Part shown: positions 8,562 through 14,652 of the stretch, in pieces
Layout of the letters: each line of letters starts with the position of its first letter
How positions within the stretch are numbered: position 1 is the stretch's first letter
Origin: Aminivibrio sp.
GTDB taxonomy: Bacteria; Synergistota; Synergistia; Synergistales; Aminobacteriaceae
Reading direction: 5' to 3'
Length of the DNA: 17,372 nt
NCBI GenBank assembly: GCA_018057035.1
Contig: JAGPEN010000010.1
Span: 1 to 17,372, forward strand
Made by a program: the position numbers and the translations under genes
The notes under the pieces: generated by a model
What the model saw: only the letters and a program-made list of their open reading frames with translations
Database searches by the model: none
What the model was told of the DNA's origin: nothing

Positions 8562-9385
8562 CGGGTTTCCTCCTCCCTGAAAAGGGCTGACTTCACACAG
8601 CGTTCCACCTGGACCGCGGCAATTTCCGAAAGATACTCGGGGGATCCGGCGGGTTTTCTTCCGAAGCGGGCAGTGCCCATCTTGCGCAGGTCAAGGGACG
8701 AAACTTTCGAAAGATCCGCGCCGTTAAGCGCCTCCTCAAGCTCCGTCAGTCGGGTTACCCTGTCTGTCCCCCCCGAAAGGGCGACCCGGACCCTCTCTAT
8801 CCTGGATCCGTTTTTTCGGGCGAGTACGGATACGGTGAAGGCCGGGTAGTCGAAGCCCACGCGGACTTCCCTGTAATAGGCCGATACCCAGTCGAATGCG
8901 TCCGGGAAAAGGAGGGATGTGATCAGGGTTCCTTTCTGGACCGGCCTGTTGGCCAGCCACGTAGACAGGTCAAAGGAACCGGCGTTCTTTCCCTCGGTGC
9001 AGATTTCTCCCTCCAGGACGGCCATGGGACCGATGAGGTCGGACCAGAGGGGAAAAAGAGACGCGCTCCCTCCGACGGTTATCCTGTTCCGCAGAGGGGT
9101 GGAAGCGGCTGAACCGAGGGCGGAAGCGAGAATGCAGCCAGGATAAAGGTTGGAGAGGTTTTCCGCCGCCGATGCAAACGTCTGGTTCGCCCCGATTTCC
9201 AGAATTCCCCTGTCCGTTTTCAGGTAATTCAGGGGCACCTTTGCAAGATCCACCACTCCGGAATAGGAACCGATCCCGCTTTTTACGAGGCTTGTTCCTC
9301 CTCCGTGGGGTATCGATCTTTCCCTTCCGAGAAATGCGACGGCTTCATCAACCGTCTCCGGGAAATACCATTGCACCATATTCAT
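8558..9385 (-). CDS. Molybdenum hydroxylase FAD-binding subunit
   Basis: This 275-residue flavin subunit of the first hydroxylase (xanthine dehydrogenase medium-subunit / CO dehydrogenase CoxM type) would transfer electrons from the FeS subunit to NAD or another acceptor. Visible motifs are PHGGGTSLVKS near residues 26-36, which lines the FAD pyrophosphate site, and RNRITVGGSASLFPLWSD, the second flavin loop, where the family usually reads R-N-x-x-T-x-G-G. The C-terminal CO-dehydrogenase-like flavoprotein domain follows. Two in-frame ATGs lie at the start (codons 1 and 3). A GGGGGAG site is 4 nt from the first and 10 nt from the second, so the start is uncertain by two residues. It lies 90 nt after the MocA-HD gene and overlaps the 2Fe-2S gene by 4 nt. 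Confidence 0.92.
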   Translation of the reverse strand: MNMVQWYFPETVDEAVAFLGRERSIPHGGGTSLVKSGIGSYSGVVDLAKVPLNYLKTDRGILEIGANQTFASAAENLSNLYPGCILASALGSAASTPLRNRITVGGSASLFPLWSDLIGPMAVLEGEICTEGKNAGSFDLSTWLANRPVQKGTLITSLLFPDAFDWVSAYYREVRVGFDYPAFTVSVLARKNGSRIERVRVALSGGTDRVTRLTELEEALNGADLSKVSSLDLRKMGTARFGRKPAGSPEYLSEIAAVQVERCVKSALFREEETR

Positions 9386-9474
9386 CTTTCTCCCCCTTTA
9401 TCGGAACGATCAAAGGCCGATTCCTGCAGATAACCTGTCGGCGGCATGCGCTTTCTCCCTTAACTTTACCTCAA

Positions 9475-10602
9475 TCAATGTGAGCCGTCCAGAGAGTGAA
9501 TATCTTCTCCCAGGATGTCACCGATTCTTTTTCCTGACTCCTTTTCGATCCAGCGGACGATCCGCCGCGCCCGGGCAAACCGTTTTCTTATGTTCGCACC
9601 GGCATTCCGGTTTTCTCCGTATTGTGCCATCGCACTTCTTTTCCTTTCGGCAAGAGACACAGGAGAGGTTCCCCGGACCAGCTTGTCAGCCAGGTAGAGC
9701 AGTTTCGCCTCTGGGGCCGCCCGGGGCGGAATACCCATGTGGCACGAAGCGATGGCCGCCACTGCCGGAAAACCGCAGACCTCGAGGAAAACCTTTCCCG
9801 CCTCGTCATGCTCCGGAAGTGCCCTGCAGATATCGTGCAAAAGGCATGCGTTCTCGAGCAGACATCCGTCCACCCCGGCTCCGCGGGGCAGTGCCGCGGC
9901 CAGCCGGAGCGCAACCGAAGCCACCTTCGCCGAGTGGGCTATAACCTCCCCGGGAGTTCCCGCAATGGAAAAAAGGACCCGCCGCTCCGCGGGAGAGGGT
10001 AAATGGATTCTTTCCGCCCTGAGGCGCATCCTTTCAAAATCCTCCGGCTCGTCCATGTCCATGAGCACCCCTTCGTCGGCCACGGCAAGATCGACGGAGT
10101 TTTTCTCTCTCATTTCCAGGAAACGCTTCAGCCCTCCCTCGCCGGTGTAATTCAGGATATGGGGTATGAAGGAGGCCCCGATAAGGGGAGGATGCCCCCG
10201 CTTCCCCTGGAAGAGAGGGTACGTAATTACCCGGAAGGACGCATACCTGGCGAGGAGACGCACCGTCGCCGGACGTACGGTGGGGATATCGGCGGGAAGA
10301 AGAAAGAAGGCCCTGGAAGAAGACGAAAGGGATGCGGCTCCCGTCTGCACGGAAGAGAACATCCCTTCTGAAAACCTCGGATTGAAAACGGGGCGTGCTC
10401 CCGCTCCGGCTGCACAGATATCCGTTTCCTCCCGCCTGAATCCCGTTACCACCACGACGTCGCCTATGCCGGCATCGGCCATCGAACGGACGGCCCACTC
10501 CAGCGCAGCCCGTCCGTCCAGTTCGGAAAGGGGTTTGAAGAAGCCCATCCTGCTCGAATAGCCAGCGGCAAGGATGACGGCGGAAATTTCGGAGGGCTTC
10601 AT
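9475..10602 (-). CDS. MocA-like molybdenum cofactor nucleotidyltransferase fused to an HD domain
   Basis: This 375-residue two-domain protein starts with a MobA/MocA-like nucleotidyltransferase (about 1-195), which shows the nucleotide-binding signature LAAGYSSRMGFFKP (11-24) and the metal-binding LLPADIPTV (101-109). Such enzymes attach CMP or GMP to molybdopterin; xanthine dehydrogenase-family enzymes commonly use the cytosine dinucleotide form, made by MocA. The C-terminal half (about 210-320) looks like an HD metal-dependent phosphohydrolase domain, with His223, His256-Asp257 and Asp306 (LADKLV) in the expected order. The likely role is to mature the cofactor of the two downstream hydroxylases. 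The HD half could act on a nucleotide by-product or cofactor intermediate, which is inference. The start lies 9 nt after the transglycosylase stop with no clear ribosome site, suggesting translational coupling. Confidence 0.87.
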   Translation of the reverse strand: MKPSEISAVILAAGYSSRMGFFKPLSELDGRAALEWAVRSMADAGIGDVVVVTGFRREETDICAAGAGARPVFNPRFSEGMFSSVQTGAASLSSSSRAFFLLPADIPTVRPATVRLLARYASFRVITYPLFQGKRGHPPLIGASFIPHILNYTGEGGLKRFLEMREKNSVDLAVADEGVLMDMDEPEDFERMRLRAERIHLPSPAERRVLFSIAGTPGEVIAHSAKVASVALRLAAALPRGAGVDGCLLENACLLHDICRALPEHDEAGKVFLEVCGFPAVAAIASCHMGIPPRAAPEAKLLYLADKLVRGTSPVSLAERKRSAMAQYGENRNAGANIRKRFARARRIVRWIEKESGKRIGDILGEDIHSLDGSH

Positions 10603-10611
10603 GGGAACAGC

Positions 10612-11214
10612 TTACGTCGTCGGCTGGAGCCGCCTGAATATCTGCGATATGGCGATATAATGACTATGGACCGAGTTTCTGTAGGAAGCGAGGGATCGTC
10701 CTCTGTACCTGTCCAGTCCCTTGTCCACGTCTCCCTTGCTTTTCCTGATGTTTGCAGCGAGGATGTGAGCGCCTATGCGCACATTGTTTGAGGGGATGAT
10801 GAGGTCTGTCTTCGAACGGATGGGAAAAGTCCTGATGATCCAGGGTTTGTTGGCGTTCCAGTTGATCTGCATGAGACCGTAATTTCCCTTGCTCACAGCC
10901 TTTTCCTTTATGGTGGACTCCTTGACCATAATGGAGGCCACAAGAAAGGGATCGAGGTTATACTGGGCTGAATAATCCTCAATGAGCCGCGCATAATAGG
11001 AAATGTTCTTCGGGGAAACCTTGGGATTTTTCCGCATGAAATAGGTCTCGATGGCCTTGAGCCTGTTGCGCTGGTCCTTTTTCGAGCGGTAGCGCTGCAT
11101 TGTATGGAATTCCTTGCTGGTGGAAAAAGGGGCCGAAAAAGCGTGCTTCACATCCACGGCAAAAAACAGCAGAGCGAACAACACAAATATACAAGGTGCC
11201 AAACGTATTCTCAT
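10612..11214 (-). CDS. Secreted lytic transglycosylase, SLT domain
   Basis: This 200-residue protein has an N-terminal signal peptide (MRIRLAPC, then a hydrophobic core to about residue 20, with cleavage probably after HAFSA near residue 28). A transglycosylase SLT domain follows at about 75-190. Glu99 in KESTI is the expected catalytic acid, and the family motif GNYGLMQINW (110-119) is clear. It would cleave peptidoglycan between MurNAc and GlcNAc in the periplasm. The ATG at 11214 has AAAGGAG about 10 nt upstream, and an extended -10 promoter element sits 60 nt further up. It appears to be first in the transcription unit leading into the molybdenum-hydroxylase genes, an unexpected partner. 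Read-through cotranscription is likely, but a functional link is not established. Confidence 0.92.
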   Translation of the reverse strand: MRIRLAPCIFVLFALLFFAVDVKHAFSAPFSTSKEFHTMQRYRSKKDQRNRLKAIETYFMRKNPKVSPKNISYYARLIEDYSAQYNLDPFLVASIMVKESTIKEKAVSKGNYGLMQINWNANKPWIIRTFPIRSKTDLIIPSNNVRIGAHILAANIRKSKGDVDKGLDRYRGRSLASYRNSVHSHYIAISQIFRRLQPTT

Positions 11215-11273
11215 AATGGTACTCCTTTCTGCAGATTGTAGCTCCTGCCGAAGAGGGTAGAAAAAGTGCGCTT

Positions 11274-11282
11274 ATTATAGCA
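11274..11282 (-). promoter_or_regulatory. Extended -10 promoter element for the transglycosylase/hydroxylase unit
   Basis: On the minus strand this reads TGCTATAAT, a perfect TGn extended -10 plus TATAAT, about 60 nt upstream of the transglycosylase ATG. The -35 region at 17 nt spacing is poor, as is usual for extended -10 promoters. No stronger internal promoter was seen between this point and the left edge, so it may drive the whole unit. Confidence 0.6.
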
Positions 11283-11311
11283 ATTCTTCGATTTTTAGGC
11301 TATTGTTAATC

Positions 11312-11329
11312 GGTGCCCCCAAGGGCGCC
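11312..11329. other. Hairpin in the leader of the nitroreductase gene
   Basis: GGTGCCC and GGGCGCC form a 7-pair stem (one G-T) around a CCAA loop, 28 nt before the nitroreductase ATG. There is no T-tract on either side, so it is not a classical terminator. It could be an mRNA stability element or an operator; this is undecided. Confidence 0.35.
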
Positions 11330-11357
11330 ATAACTTCGCAGTGGAGGTGATCACTCG

Positions 11358-11927
11358 ATGAATCCCGTTCTGGAAGCCATAAAAAACAGAAGAAGCATCA
11401 GAAAGTTCCGCCGTGAACAAATTCGCCGGGAAGAGCTCGACCTCATTCTTGAGGCTGCGATCTGGGCTCCCAGCGGCCACAACGCTCAGCCCTGGCATTT
11501 CCTCGTGATCCAGGACAGAGCAAAAATCGACGAGATGAGCGAAAAGACGATCCGCCTTATGGCCGACTCCCCGATCGAATGGGTCAGGAAGCTGGCGGGA
11601 AAAGAGGGGTACCATCTTTTCCACAGGGCCCCCACGGTGATCGTCGTCTCAGGGAAAAAGCCGGGCAGTGACCTGCTGTTCCCCCACGCCGACTGTTCGG
11701 CAGCCATACAGAATATGCTCCTTGCCGCGGAGTCTCTGAATATCGGGAGCTGCTGGATCGGCCTCACCGGGTTTCTCTTCGGGATCCCCGAAGAAGTGGA
11801 AGCCCTCGGGATTCCTGAAGACTGCCAGCCTCTCTACTCGGTCTGTTTCGGTTACAGGGACGACTCCTTCGTTCCGCCGGTTCCTCCGAGGAAAGAAGGA
11901 AAAATCACCTTCTACAGGGCCGAATAA
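11358..11927 (+). CDS. Nitroreductase-family FMN oxidoreductase
   Basis: This 189-residue cytoplasmic flavoprotein is in the nitroreductase superfamily, which usually binds FMN as a homodimer and reduces nitro groups, quinones or other electrophiles with NAD(P)H. The N-terminal RRSIRKF (11-17) is the phosphate-contacting motif and APSGHNAQPWHFLVI (34-48) is the second hallmark. The C-terminal third includes the family-typical GIPEDCQPLYSVCFGY. The length matches the short subfamily. The start is well supported by GGAGGTGAT 6 nt upstream of the ATG. It is divergent from the transglycosylase across a 143-nt spacer and ends 6 nt before the convergent tRNA-Leu. The physiological substrate is not predictable. 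Confidence 0.92.
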   Translation: MNPVLEAIKNRRSIRKFRREQIRREELDLILEAAIWAPSGHNAQPWHFLVIQDRAKIDEMSEKTIRLMADSPIEWVRKLAGKEGYHLFHRAPTVIVVSGKKPGSDLLFPHADCSAAIQNMLLAAESLNIGSCWIGLTGFLFGIPEEVEALGIPEDCQPLYSVCFGYRDDSFVPPVPPRKEGKITFYRAE

Positions 11928-11933
11928 ACATAT

Positions 11934-12017
11934 TGGTGCGAGAGGGGGGACTCGAACCCCCACGCCCTGAGGCATCAGATCCTAAGTCTGACGTGTCTGC
12001 CGTTCCACCACTCTCGC
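11934..12017 (-). tRNA. tRNA-Leu (anticodon TAG)
   Basis: This 84-nt gene includes an encoded CCA. The acceptor stem GCGAGAG/CTCTCGC, a long variable arm typical of leucine tRNAs, the GGTTCGAGTCC T-arm and the anticodon loop CTTAGGA (anticodon TAG) are all present. It is transcribed away from the cardiolipin synthase gene and convergent with the nitroreductase. A weak promoter (TTCCCA, 17 nt, TATTAT) lies 21 nt upstream and overlaps the 5' end of the cardiolipin synthase reading frame. Confidence 0.97.
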
Positions 12018-12060
12018 GCCGCTGTTCCATGCCGTGGCATAATAACATTATTGCCCGTTT

Positions 12061-13737
12061 TTGGGAAGACGTTTTCTTGCTCTCCCGGAAAGGGAAAGGT
12101 TCCGCGCCTTATCCCGGTGCCTCCGGACGAAAGAAGGGTGCGCCGCTCTGAAAAGATCAAAAGGAACGGGATTTCTGCTGCTGTTTCTCTTCGGCTTCGC
12201 CACTGCACTTTTTCTCTTTTCCAGGTGGGACGAGCTGACGGCGGCCGGAAGGGTCCTCTTCGGCGACGGAGGATCCTTGGGCGGAGCTTTCCGGCATGTA
12301 TTAGGCAGTCTTCCGGGCCTGATCCGTGAATATTCTTCTGCCTTTCTGTGGGCCTACGGGCTCTTTATCGCGGGAGTGATCTTTCTCGAAGAAAAAAACC
12401 CCGACAGGACCATAGCCTGGCTTCTAGTCCTCATCCTACTTCCGGTGGTCGGTTTCGTTCTCTACCTCTTCTTCGGACCTGACATCCGGGGACGGGGCTA
12501 CTTTCGCAGGCTGAAAAGGAAGAAGCGGCGGATCCGACAGGAAGGGACACCCCAGCAAGGAGGAAACAGGGGAGACCCCATGTCGGGATCCCCGGAACAA
12601 AAAACGGCCCTCATGCTTTCGAAAAGCGCCAGGGCCCTTCTCACCACGGGGAATTCGGTCAAAATGCTCCTCAACGGGGAGGAAACCTTTTCAGCCATAA
12701 CAGACGCCCTTTCGCGGGCCGAAAAGTACATCCACATGGAGTATTACTCCATAGCCAACGACACCATAGGCAACACCATAAAGGACATCCTCATCAGGAA
12801 AGCCAGGGAAGGCGTACGGGTCAACGTCATCTTCGACAGCGTGGGAAGCTGGGATCTCGGAACGAGGTACGTCGTTGCACTGAAAAATGCGGGAGTCAGG
12901 GTCCACTCCTTTCTCCCCGTGTCATTCCCGAGTCTCAGGAGAGAGCTCAACTTCAGAAACCACAGAAAAATCGTGGTCGCCGACGGAACCATCGGTTTCA
13001 TGGGCGGATTGAACATCGGCGATATGTACATCGAAGGAGAGCCCTCCATAGGATTCTGGAGAGATACCCACATCGAACTGACCGGGCCGGCCGTATCATG
13101 TCTCGACGATATTTTCCGGGCGGACTGGGCATTTTGCGACAATAAACCCCTTGAAGATCTCGCTCTTGCCCCCGCTCCTCCCGCAGGGGAAGCGCCTGTG
13201 CAAATTGCGGCAAGCGGGCCGGACAACAACTGGAAATCCATCCTCCAGGGCTACTTCTCGCTCATCACCAACGCCAGGAAATCCGTCTGGCTGTGCACCC
13301 CCTACTTCGTCCCGGGTGAACCCCTGATGACTGCCCTCGCCGTTGCTGCGATGAGCGGAGTAGACGTTCGAGTCATGATACCCCACAAAACGGACCACGC
13401 CATAGTCTACTGGGCCTCCCTCTCAAACTTGGAGGAGCTCCTCAAGGCGGGAGTCAAGGTCTACCGCTACGAAAAAGGATTCATCCATTCGAAAATCCTC
13501 ATCGCGGACGGCTCCTCCGTGTCTGTGGGAACGGCAAACCTGGACGCCAGGAGTCTTGAGATCAATTTCGAGGTACAGGCGTTCATCTATGACGCCTCCG
13601 TGGCGCGGGATTTCATCCGGGCGTATGAAAACGACATGGAAGAAAGCTCCCAGTTCCGGCTGCACGAATGGCTCCGGCGCCCCTTCAGCCAGAAGGTGCT
13701 GGAATCAGCCGGCCGCCTATGGTCATCCCAGCTCTGA
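12061..13737 (+). CDS. cls: Cardiolipin synthase (phospholipase D family)
   Basis: This membrane enzyme condenses phosphatidylglycerol into cardiolipin. Counting from a TTG at 12061 it has 558 residues. Hydrophobic segments lie at about 37-54, 94-110 and 117-138 and include the family stretch NPDRTIAWLLVLILLPVVG. A very basic linker follows (about 144-185). Two HKD phospholipase D motifs are intact: HRKIVVADGT (His301, Lys303, Asp308) and HSKILIADGS (His476, Lys478, Asp483). The start is uncertain. The TTG has no ribosome site, while an in-frame CTG at 12148 is preceded by AAGAAGGG and would begin just before the first membrane segment, at a length nearer the family norm. It is followed within 14 nt by a hairpin that serves the opposite strand. 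Confidence 0.93.
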   Translation: MGRRFLALPERERFRALSRCLRTKEGCAALKRSKGTGFLLLFLFGFATALFLFSRWDELTAAGRVLFGDGGSLGGAFRHVLGSLPGLIREYSSAFLWAYGLFIAGVIFLEEKNPDRTIAWLLVLILLPVVGFVLYLFFGPDIRGRGYFRRLKRKKRRIRQEGTPQQGGNRGDPMSGSPEQKTALMLSKSARALLTTGNSVKMLLNGEETFSAITDALSRAEKYIHMEYYSIANDTIGNTIKDILIRKAREGVRVNVIFDSVGSWDLGTRYVVALKNAGVRVHSFLPVSFPSLRRELNFRNHRKIVVADGTIGFMGGLNIGDMYIEGEPSIGFWRDTHIELTGPAVSCLDDIFRADWAFCDNKPLEDLALAPAPPAGEAPVQIAASGPDNNWKSILQGYFSLITNARKSVWLCTPYFVPGEPLMTALAVAAMSGVDVRVMIPHKTDHAIVYWASLSNLEELLKAGVKVYRYEKGFIHSKILIADGSSVSVGTANLDARSLEINFEVQAFIYDASVARDFIRAYENDMEESSQFRLHEWLRRPFSQKVLESAGRLWSSQL

Positions 13738-13740
13738 GAA

Positions 13741-13779
13741 GAAAAAGCAAAAAGGGCCCGGAGCGTATTCCGGACCCTT
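13741..13779 (-). terminator. Rho-independent terminator of the tRNA array
   Basis: On the minus strand a 10-pair stem (AGGGTCCGGA with TCCGGGCCCT, one G-T pair) around a 6-nt loop is followed by TTTTTGCTTTTTC. On the plus strand one pair becomes a C-A mismatch and no T-tract follows, so it mainly serves the tRNA transcript coming from the right. Confidence 0.82.
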
Positions 13780-13811
13780 CTCTCTATGAAAAACATGTCG
13801 GTATTTTTTAA

Positions 13812-13887
<76 letters not shown>

Positions 13888-13909
13888 AAATTTTTGGCAT
13901 TTTCTATAG

Positions 13910-13985
13910 TGGCGCGCCCGGCAGGATTCGAACCCGCGACCAACAGATCCGAAGTCTGTGACTCTATCCACTGAGCTACGGGCGC
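13910..13985 (-). tRNA. tRNA-Arg (anticodon TCG)
   Basis: This 76-nt cloverleaf has an encoded CCA: acceptor GCGCCCG/CGGGCGC and anticodon loop CTTCGGA. Its 3' 32 nt are identical to those of tRNA-Arg(TCT) 174 nt away. Confidence 0.97.
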
Positions 13986-13995
13986 TCGTTTTTAA

Positions 13996-14073
13996 TGGGG
14001 TGAGCGAGGGGACTCGAACCCCCAACATCTGGAGCCACAGTCCAGTGCTCTAACCGATTGAACTACGCTCACC
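13996..14073 (-). tRNA. tRNA-His (anticodon GTG)
   Basis: The acceptor is GTGAGCG/CGCTCAC, with a genome-encoded G at -1 (position 14073) opposite the C73 discriminator, the identity feature of histidine tRNAs. The anticodon loop is CTGTGGC and the CCA is encoded. Confidence 0.97.
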
Positions 14074-14083
14074 ATGCTATCAC

Positions 14084-14160
14084 TGGCGCGCCCGGCAGGA
14101 TTCGAACCCGCGACCCACGGCTTAGAAGGCCGTTGCTCTGTCCGGCTGAGCTACAGGCGC
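14084..14160 (-). tRNA. tRNA-Arg (anticodon TCT)
   Basis: This 77-nt gene has an encoded CCA: acceptor GCGCCTG/CGGGCGC (one G-T) and anticodon loop CTTCTAA. Its anticodon and T arms closely match those of the neighbouring tRNA-Gly. Confidence 0.97.
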
Positions 14161-14168
14161 CTGAATAG

Positions 14169-14245
14169 TGGAGCGGGAAACGGGATTCGAACCCGCGACC
14201 TACGGCTTGGAAGGCCATCGCTCTAGCCAACTGAGCTATTCCCGC
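14169..14245 (-). tRNA. tRNA-Gly (anticodon TCC)
   Basis: This 77-nt gene has an encoded CCA: acceptor GCGGGAA/TTCCCGC and anticodon loop CTTCCAA. Confidence 0.97.
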
Positions 14246-14257
14246 ACCTTTGCATCT

Positions 14258-14335
14258 TGGTCGGGGCGAAAGGATTTGAACCTTCGACCCCCTGCTCCCA
14301 AAGCAGGTGCGCTAACCAGACTGCGCTACGCCCCG
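14258..14335 (-). tRNA. tRNA-Pro (anticodon TGG)
   Basis: This 78-nt gene has an encoded CCA: acceptor CGGGGCG/CGCCCCG, with the C1-G72 pair typical of bacterial proline tRNAs, and anticodon loop TTTGGGA. Confidence 0.97.
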
Positions 14336-14376
14336 ATATTGTAGCTAACTTTTACCGAAACCGCAACAACAGAATC

Positions 14377-14451
14377 TGGTGGAGCTGGGGGGATTCGAAC
14401 CCCCGGCCTCTTCCGTGCGAAGGAAGCGCGCTCCCTCTGCGCTACAGCCCC
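14377..14451 (-). tRNA. tRNA-Ala (anticodon CGC)
   Basis: This 75-nt gene has an encoded CCA. The acceptor GGGGCTG/CAGCTCC includes the G3-U70 pair that identifies alanine tRNAs, and the anticodon loop is TTCGCAC. It is first in the array, next to the promoter and the recombinase gene. Confidence 0.96.
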
Positions 14452-14469
14452 GGCAGACCAACGGCGATT

Positions 14470-14498
14470 ATTGTAATGAGCGGAAGCCGACTTGTCAA
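14470..14498 (-). promoter_or_regulatory. Sigma70 promoter of the seven-gene tRNA array
   Basis: On the minus strand TTGACA (14498-14493), a 17-nt spacer and TACAAT (14475-14470) lie 18 nt before the 5' end of tRNA-Ala. The consensus -35, ideal spacing and five-of-six -10 match are what is expected for a stable-RNA operon. The inverted repeat GAAGCC/GGCTTC (14483-14488 and 14505-14510) brackets the -35. Confidence 0.88.
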
Positions 14499-14652
14499 GC
14501 GCAAGGCTTCACAGTTTTTCACTCCGAGCCGTTCCCTGTATGCAAAGTTGTCCGTTTTTCGTAGGGAAGCGATCCAGAGCACCCCGATTATCACCCCTTT
14601 TTCCCCAACAATAACAGGTTCTCTCCGACCAAAAGGAAGGAGATTGATACCC

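Larger units (their letters stand above)
13910..14115. repeat. 32-nt direct repeat shared by the two arginine tRNA genes
   Basis: Positions 13910-13941 and 14084-14115 are identical (T arm, acceptor 3' strand and CCA of tRNA-Arg). Recombination between them would remove tRNA-His and leave one chimeric arginine tRNA. Confidence 0.9.

Noticed and set aside
9386..9474. Molybdenum cofactor riboswitch or promoter before the hydroxylase genes
   Set aside because: The 90-nt gap shows no recognisable riboswitch core and no paired -35/-10 elements.
13741..13779. Terminator for the cardiolipin synthase gene
   Set aside because: On the plus strand the stem has a C-A mismatch and no T-tract follows; the minus-strand reading is much better.
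14257..14652. Upstream extension of the recombinase frame through tRNA-Pro and tRNA-Ala
   Set aside because: The translation runs antisense through tRNA genes and has no ribosome site. The ATG at 14653, with AAGGAG before it, gives a normal-length recombinase.
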